DNA of 64,000 bases, from assembly GCA_934183255.1 (NCBI GenBank), contig CAKPSD010000003.1, positions 20,863-84,862 of the forward strand. The letters are read 5' to 3'. The stretch is from an uncultured Bacilli bacterium. Its GTDB lineage: Bacteria; Bacillota_I; Bacilli_A; RFN20; DUOF01. Shown here one piece after another: positions 40,301 to 49,300 of the stretch. The notes under the pieces were generated by a model. That model saw nothing but the letters and a program-made list of their open reading frames with translations, was not told the DNA's origin and did no database searches. A program made the position numbers and the translations under genes. Each line of letters opens with the position of its first letter. Position 1 is the first letter of the stretch.

Positions 40301-43300
40301 CTACCATTAGCATATTCTCCTATATTAGTAGTAGCAAGTTTATATACTTTACCATTCTTAACAACATATTCATTACCATCTACAGTAAATGAGCCATCTT
40401 TATTAAATGTAGCATTAACTTTAACACCATCTAAATATACCCCAAACTCTTCATTAGTATAAGTAATATTTTTATCAATAATACTTAAATCAAATACTAA
40501 TTCTCTAGCACTATTGAAGTTTTCAGAAGTATTAATATAACTTAATCTAGGTTTTACATTATCTATTTTTATATTAATAGATTTTTCAATAGTATGTTCT
40601 CTAGCAAATGAATCAGTAATACTATTTACCTTAAATTCATAATCATTTTCTAAATTAGTACCATTAGAAAGATCACATGTTATTACAGTTGTTATATCAT
40701 TACCATTAATTGTATAACTTACTGAACATGCATTAACTGTAACAGCAGTTGTACTAGCACCAGATAAGTATGCAATAGCGCTCATCTTATTTCCACTCTT
40801 ATAAGGAACATTTGTACCATAATATAATGCTTTATTATAACTACCATTATAAGTAATAACTAGTTTATCTTTACTACTATCTAAGAATGAACCCATTTCA
40901 GGTATATCTACAGTAATGTTATCAAGGTCTAATGCTGTTGTATCAATATAATAATTAGTATTTGCTTTTATTGATGCATTAGTTGTATCATCTTCAGTTG
41001 CTCTACCATATATTTCATTTACGTATTCTACATTTAAATTATCTTTAACATTTAATTTTAATCCTTCAATTACAAGCGCGCCACTTAACTCTCCTGTTAG
41101 TGAAATAGTAAATGTAATCACATTATCTTTAATAGTAACAGCAGTTGTATTTTCAAATTTATTACCAATTGAATAATATAATGTATTAATAGAAGTAACA
41201 TCTATTATAGAAAGATTTCTGTTAAATACAAATTCTACATATATATTTTGAGCATTATTAAAGTATTTGTTATCACCATTTGCTATATGATAATCATTTG
41301 TATTTGTAGTTCTAACACAAGATAAAGTATCATTAACAAAAATGCATTCATTATCTTTTGAAATTACATTTGTTTGAAGAATAGATAAACTACTATTATC
41401 AAATGTAATACTAAATTCATTAGAACTAGAACATTCAGTTGTAGCATAGTTCTTTAGCATTTCATTTCTTAATCTAAATGTTATTTTTTTAGAATCTGAT
41501 CCTATATAATTTATACTTAATTTACCATTATTAGAAATTATAGTAACTAGTGAAGATACATCTTCTTCTTTTGAAGTAATTTCAAAGTAACTAGTAACAT
41601 CTCCTGTTAATCCTGCACCTAAATATGTATTTTTAATAGTATATGAAACTGTTGCACTACCTTTAATAGTTGAAGTAGGCACATTTGTAAAGCTAACATC
41701 AAATGTTCTAGGATCAACATATATATTAGTATATGAAGAACTATTTTCTGTTTCATAAGATAAAGAAATTTCTTTATTTATCTCATAGAATTTTCCATTA
41801 GCATGAGTAAATCTTACATTTCCATTTTGAACATTTAATACTCCATCTATAAATGAAACTAGTCCATCATATGTAGCAGTAAATGTTTTATTCTCACTAT
41901 TATAAGAAAGGGATTTACCATTAATACTCATATTTCTAGTAATAGAAACAGCAAACTCACTTAGTGAATAATCTTTAGCAGCATCGCTAAACATAAATGT
42001 AAATGTAACATTACCATTATTTGTATAGCAAATCTTGTCTACTACATTACAAGATTTAGTAGACACTAATAACTTTAACGATAGTTCACTAGTATTAATT
42101 GTAATACTATTTTCATTATCTAAAGTAAACACTTTAGTTTCTGATTCATAAGAGTGACCCCATAAATCTTTAATTTCATTTAAAATATTTGTTAAATCAA
42201 TTTTATTATATACATTGTATTCTAAAATTGCATTACTAGGAACTTTGTATGTATAAGAAATTGTATCATTACGTAAAGTACAATTAGTAATTTCATATCC
42301 TTCTAATTCACTATTAAATAGTCTTAAACTATTACCATTACATACAGTAGTTTCATCAATATATGCTGATAGTTTAACATTTATTGTTACACTATCGCCA
42401 ACTTTATATAAAGTAACATTATTTCCAGCTACTAAATTAGAAACAACAGTTAACTTCGATGAATTATAATTGAATGTAACTTGCTTAGTAACTGATACTC
42501 CTGAAGGATTAGCTACTGAAACATAAATTGTATATACACCATTATTTTCAAATGTTGTAGTATATGTAGATTCAGTTTGTAAACAATTTCCCTCTTCCTT
42601 GTAGAAACAGAAAGTATGATTAGAACTATTTCCTGTAATATTTGAAACAGAAACATCAACATTTTCTTTAATATAATAAATACCATTTCTATTTATAGAA
42701 TTTGAAGAAACAACTACATCAAAATTAAACTCAGAAGAATCCTCTACAATTGTTCCTGAATTTTCTAATAAAATATATCCATCATTTACTTGATTACTAA
42801 TTTCAAAGTTGTTAGTTAAATCATTTAAAACATTAGTAATTACTAAATTATAAAGTTTAACAGAGTGTTTTCCAATAGTAGCTATTTCCTTTCCTTCGCT
42901 ATCAACATATTTACCATTACCCCATGAGAAATCAAAAGTATAACCATTTATTACATTATTCTTACTTTCTACTTGTATAACATTTGCATTTCCATCCATA
43001 TACTTAGTTATATTAACAATAGAGTTAATAGTAATCATAAATGGAGTAATATTACCATTCCCACTTCCAACAAGTTCAGAATCAGAAATTGTATAGTTAT
43101 TATTATTTGTTACAGTAATTCCTCTAAATGTAAATTCTTTATTTCCTACATTAGCGTCATTAAATTGAACATTCCCCTTAATAGTAACCTCTTCACCATC
43201 TAAAATATCACTACTATTATCTTTATTAATAGTCATACTAACATTTGAATATATTCCTGTTTTATTGTACACAGCATTATATGTTAGTAAACCAATGTCG

Positions 43301-46300
43301 TTAATAGTTCTAGGTGTAATAGTATAAGCAAAATTATCATTAAATGATATAGCATATACACTATTAACATTATATGTCTTATAATTTGAAATTGTAGCAT
43401 CATTAATACTAAAATATGAACTATCATATTTTCCTACATTTATAGCATCTTTTTCTGTATTAGCAATTATCTTACCACTTAAGGCATTTATTATTTCTTG
43501 TTCTAAATTGAAAGTAGTTAAACTATCTTTACGGCATTCCAAGTAACTGCCTTTACTACAACCATTAATTCTCATTAATAAAGTTTGATAACTAGAAGGT
43601 AAATCAATGTTTGCTATATCACTAGCACTAATAGAAGTTACTTTCTTACCATCGTATATCTTACCAAGACCATCTTTAAAATTAACTTTAAATGATCCAT
43701 TTACTAAAATACTAATTTTAAGATCTTTAGTTGTATAATTACCAGCTAGGTCGGTTGCTTTCATAGTAATTGTAATTTCATTAGCTATTTTAGAAAAATA
43801 TTCATTGTTGTATAAATAACTTAATACATTTGTATAATCATTAGAATATAACACAACACTAGTTGGCATATTAGCACTTCTTGCATTCCAATATGTTGAT
43901 GATTCTAATTTATTTCTAAGTTCAGTAAATGAACTTCCAATATTTGTTGAAACATTAGTTGGAATATACTCATTAAATACTGGAGCAGTAACTAAAGCAT
44001 AATATCCACCCATATCAGCATTCAAACTACCTACTGCATAATTAGCTATATTTCCTGCCATATCAGTAACTCCACCAATATTCATTGATCCATAGCCTTG
44101 AAGAATCATGTTTTCAGTTATATTTTCTAATGAATAAATTACTTCAATAATTCCAGTATTTTTATCATAATTAGAAGAAACAAATTTTAATTGTAAATTA
44201 TTTTTAGTTAATGAAACATAATTTACATTATTAACCCAATCTTTTAATTCTCTATTAGTTTTATATTTAACTTTTATTTTTGCATCTTTAGTACAATAAT
44301 ATTTACCATCACTTGAATTTTGTGTACATCCGCTTTCAGGGCTCATTTCACTATATGTTAAAGTATAATTACCATATAATATAGCAACATCTGTTGAAAG
44401 TGGATTATTTCCTTCATATGCACTACCATCTAATGCTGTAATATTACTTATGTTAATAAATAATGCAGTTTCTACACTCTCTTTATTTTCAGCAATTGTA
44501 ATTGTAACATAAACTTTTGTTGGATCTTCTGCATCAACTTCTACAGTCCTATTAGCAGTAACATTAGCTGTAAATGCAGAATTAGCACTTACCCCATTAA
44601 CAAATTTAAATTTCTTATTAAATTTAATAGTAATTTTTACACTATTTGAGCCATCTGGGCAAGTAGATGAATTACATCCTTTAACAAACTTTTTACTAAC
44701 ATTAATAACTTCAGCCATCAAAGAATCTGCATCTATAAACATCTCAGTTAAAATACTTTCTGTATCTAATACATTTCCTGCATAATCTTCAAAAATATCC
44801 CCTTTAACAACAATAGTTACTTGCCCAGTTTTACTACATGAATACTTAAATTTAAGTACATTAGTACCACTAGTAAATTTAATTGAATCAGTATCAATTG
44901 TACATTTGTTATTGCTATTAGAGTATGCTTCTAATGCAGAAGTTACTTTTTTACCAGCAATTAAATAAACATTTTCACTAAATTCAATAGTAATTTCATC
45001 ACTAGCAACATTTTTACCATATATAGCATTATAAGAATTAGAAACGCTAGCAATTGGCTTAATGTTATCAAATTCTACAACTTTTTCTAAAACTAAATAT
45101 CCTTCATTTAAATTCAAGCAATCATTAACATGATCTACACTACAAATTCTTTCATTTATAGTAATTGAATTACCTTTTAATACTTTAACTTTAAATGATA
45201 ACTTACTATCAACACCATTTTGTATAGCGCCAACATAATTTCCTTCTTCTAATGTATAACATCCAACTTCTTTGCCTTCTTCATTATAAGCACAAACCTC
45301 AAAAGTATAAGTATCATTTAATGCTTTAGTAAATGTTAATTTATTAGAATTAATTGAATTATAAATTTCATTTTTGATAGTTCCAACTATTTCATGATTA
45401 TAAGATAATCTAGTAGGCACAAAAGTAAGATTAACCTCTATATTAGTATTTTCATCTAATCCTAAACCATTAATAGTAATAAAATCAGCATTTTCTGTTT
45501 GACTTAACTTAAATACTTCATCATGTTTTTCTGTTACTACATCGTTTATATATTTAACACGCAAATGATATATTTTATTATTAGAATCACTAACATTTTG
45601 TTTATTAACAACTTGTAGTTTTGCTCCACCAATGCTTATTTCATTTTTAAACAATGGATCTGATGTTGAAAAACTTTCATATACTACTTTAATACATGCT
45701 TCTTTTTCCATTAAGAAAGAATATGAATCATTAAATTCACTATCACATGTATCTGCAAATTGTATACTATTAATTTTTGGATTAGTAAAGTTAGGATTAT
45801 ATCTAAACTCTAGATTTTCTTGACCTACAACTCCAACATATTGTGTTCTTGTATTATTCAATTTAAATACAGGTGGATTATTAATAACATCATTACTAGT
45901 ACTATATACAAAGTTACCACTATATTTTAAATTAACAGAATCTACTAAATTCAAAATAACTCCATCATAACCTTCTTTAGACTCTAATAATCCATATTTT
46001 TTATTATCAACTAACAAATATAAACTATTAGATTCTGATTTAAACCCTGTAACTTCACATGATCTTTTATTTTCATCGTAAGAACATGAATAAGGTAAAT
46101 AAACAATCTCACCATTATTCTTTTTAACAACAGGGAAGTATACATTATCATTTGTTATACTTGCATTATAAGAGTAATTAGCAATAGAGCTAGTTATTGT
46201 TTCATAATTTATATTTGATTCTAGTAAAACTTTCATTCTATTAATCATATTAGAATCAACAAATTTAACATCAAATCCAGCTGTTGTTTTTGTAATTTCA

Positions 46301-49300
46301 TAATAAGAACTATCAATTACAAAGCCACTAGAATCATTACTATTTATAAGCATGTTTACAATTAATTTATTAATTATTTCAACTTTCATTTCATTAATAA
46401 ATTCTTCAGGAATAGCAACGTTTTTATCATTATATGCAACTGTTAATGTATAATTTATAGTTGTATTATAAAATTCATTAACTTTTTGTAATCCACTTAT
46501 AGAAATATTAACTTTTTCACTATCAAATAAATATGCATAAATAGTCTTAGTATATTCATATCCACTTCTAAATACTATTTTATGAGAATAAGTTTTAATA
46601 TTATCTTTAGAAATTTCATTAGAGCAGCTTTCTTCATTCTTATTAAATGTACATTCTAACACATTTGTTGTTTCATCATATAAATCATGATTTACTTTTA
46701 TTACATAAGAGCCATTAGAAGCATCCTTATCTATATAATAATAAGTAGTACCATTACTATTCTTAATCTGTGTTTTTTCTGCAGTAGAAGTAACATCCAC
46801 TCCAACTTTACTAACATCACTTACTATAACATTAAATTTTTCTTGTTTTGTGATTTGTCTTCCATATTTATCATAATATCCTAAATTTAAATCAACAGCA
46901 TTATCTCCAATTTTTAATCCTTTTACTTTAATTTGAGTATCACTATACTTTTCACAAGACACACTCAAAAGATCACAAACTACTTTACTATTATTTTGAT
47001 AAGTATTTTCATTAAGATAATAAGCATCAAATGATTTATTTGCTACTTTTAAAATAGCATTTCCATCATTTTCAGTTAACTTATATCCATAATTTTGATT
47101 TTCAAAAATATCTTCATAACTATTTGGTACTTCTATAATTCCTACTTTTCCATATTCATCACTAGGCATATTAGTAGCAATATTATTATTTATAAAGTTC
47201 TGATTTATTCTAATTTCTAGTTGATTATTTGCATCCTTATTCAAATCATTTATTTTAATTTTAAGATAATCTGTACAAGTAGCAAATCCATCTTTTTTGT
47301 TTTTATCAAGAATTGAATCATTATCTTCATCTCGAGTACAACTGAAACTTACATTTGTAGTGTATCTTCCTACTACTTCATAGTTTGTTCCATTTGCATA
47401 ATTTAATTTTTCTAATAAGTTATATGCATTTTTATTTCCAACATAAGTAGAATATACAACTTTAATAACCAAAATTAGATTATCTTCACTATAATAGTAA
47501 ACATCACCATCATGAATTGAAAATTCTATATTATTTAAATATGTATGAAGAGTTGTGTTTTCAGTAGTTTCATTGCTACTTATTATTGATGTATTTACAT
47601 TAGCAAATGTCATCGAATTTTTAACTTCTACTTCTGTTTCTTCTTTTACTTTAATACTACTTGTTTCAACAAAAGTTTTAGTAGTATCATCATATTTTCC
47701 ATTAACTGTATTTAAATTAACACTACCATAGTTAGCAAGCATATTTGCAGTATCTACAAGATATCTATTATTTATATCTTCAATAATTGCATCCGTACCT
47801 ATATGACAATATGTAACATCACAACTAGCAGAATCATCAGAGAAGTATCCTAATGTCACAACATTAAATCTTCCAACATCATCGTTTGAAACTTTAATAG
47901 TATATTTAAGTACATTTACTAGAACACTTATATTTTCTGATGGTTGGAATGTTACAGTAGTTTCTTCTGGAGTTGATATTTTTTTATCTTCCCCATTACC
48001 AAATTTATAAATAATTGTAGGGTATTTTGTATTTGCGCTTTCCTTATCATAGTGAATTCCATCAGAGAAAGAAACATAAAGTACAATTGACTCTCCTGTA
48101 TAGAAAATTTTTCTATCAGGTAATAATTGATTCTCATCATACCATATTGAAACTATACTAGTATTTTTATTAATAATATATAGAAGTTTATTTTCTATAG
48201 TTTCTTCTGGTTTTACAACTAGCTTAAAGTATTTCACTGAATCTTGAACTTCTTCAAGATAAATTTTATCAGAATAAGATGCTGCAGAAGTAGAAACAAC
48301 ATCAGATATATTAGGCTTATTACTAGCCAAATCACAAAATCCTGATTCAACCAAATAAATAAAAGCTTGTCCTTCATCTACAGAACATCCAGAAATAAAG
48401 AAAGTAACATTCTTTCCTTTACTATCTGATAATTCTTTTAAAGTTATTGTACAATTAGTAGTTGCACCTGGATTAGGTTTATCATCATCTAATTTAAAAT
48501 AATTTGAAACTTTATCTTCATTGAAAGTCATATGCTCTTCATCATAGTAAACAACTATTTTTGCAGTATAACTTGCGTTTATTTTCAATCCATTAGGTAT
48601 TGCTACAATTTCAGTAATTTTTAATGGTGTATTATCAACTACTATTTCAGTTCGATTATATTCAAACCCTCTATTTTGGTTATTAGCTTCATCTACTATT
48701 GTATTAGAATTTATATGTAATCTAAAATCTCCATTTCCTGTACAATTGCTAATTATAACTGTTTGTGTTTTTGTTGATTTGTTTAAATCTCCTATCGTTA
48801 TAGAAGAACAATTTAAACTTCCATTAAGAACAACAATTTCCACATTAGAGCTATCAGTTAATGCTGAATATAAATTGTCTTCTGTATATTTTAATGTGTA
48901 TGTAATTGTATGTGTGCTATTTACATAAGTATTGTTTAATTCGTTTGTTGTTATTATTGATTGTATACTACCTGTAGGCAACTTATTATCAACTACGATT
49001 TTAGCATCTATTTCCTGTTCATCTATCTTATATTTATCAAATGCAATTTCAGTATTTTTATTATTAGCCTTATCTATTATTACATCAGCGTTTACTTGTA
49101 ATGCTACAGTTCCATCTCCATTACAGTCACTAACTTGTACTGTTTGTGTTAAACCATTTAAAGCTCCTACCACTACAGTAGAGCAAGAGACAGTTCCACT
49201 TTTATTAAGTGTTATTTGATTTTTATTTGTTAATGCTGAATATAAATTTTCCTCAGTATATTCTAATGTGTATGTAATTGTATGTGTACTATTTACATGT

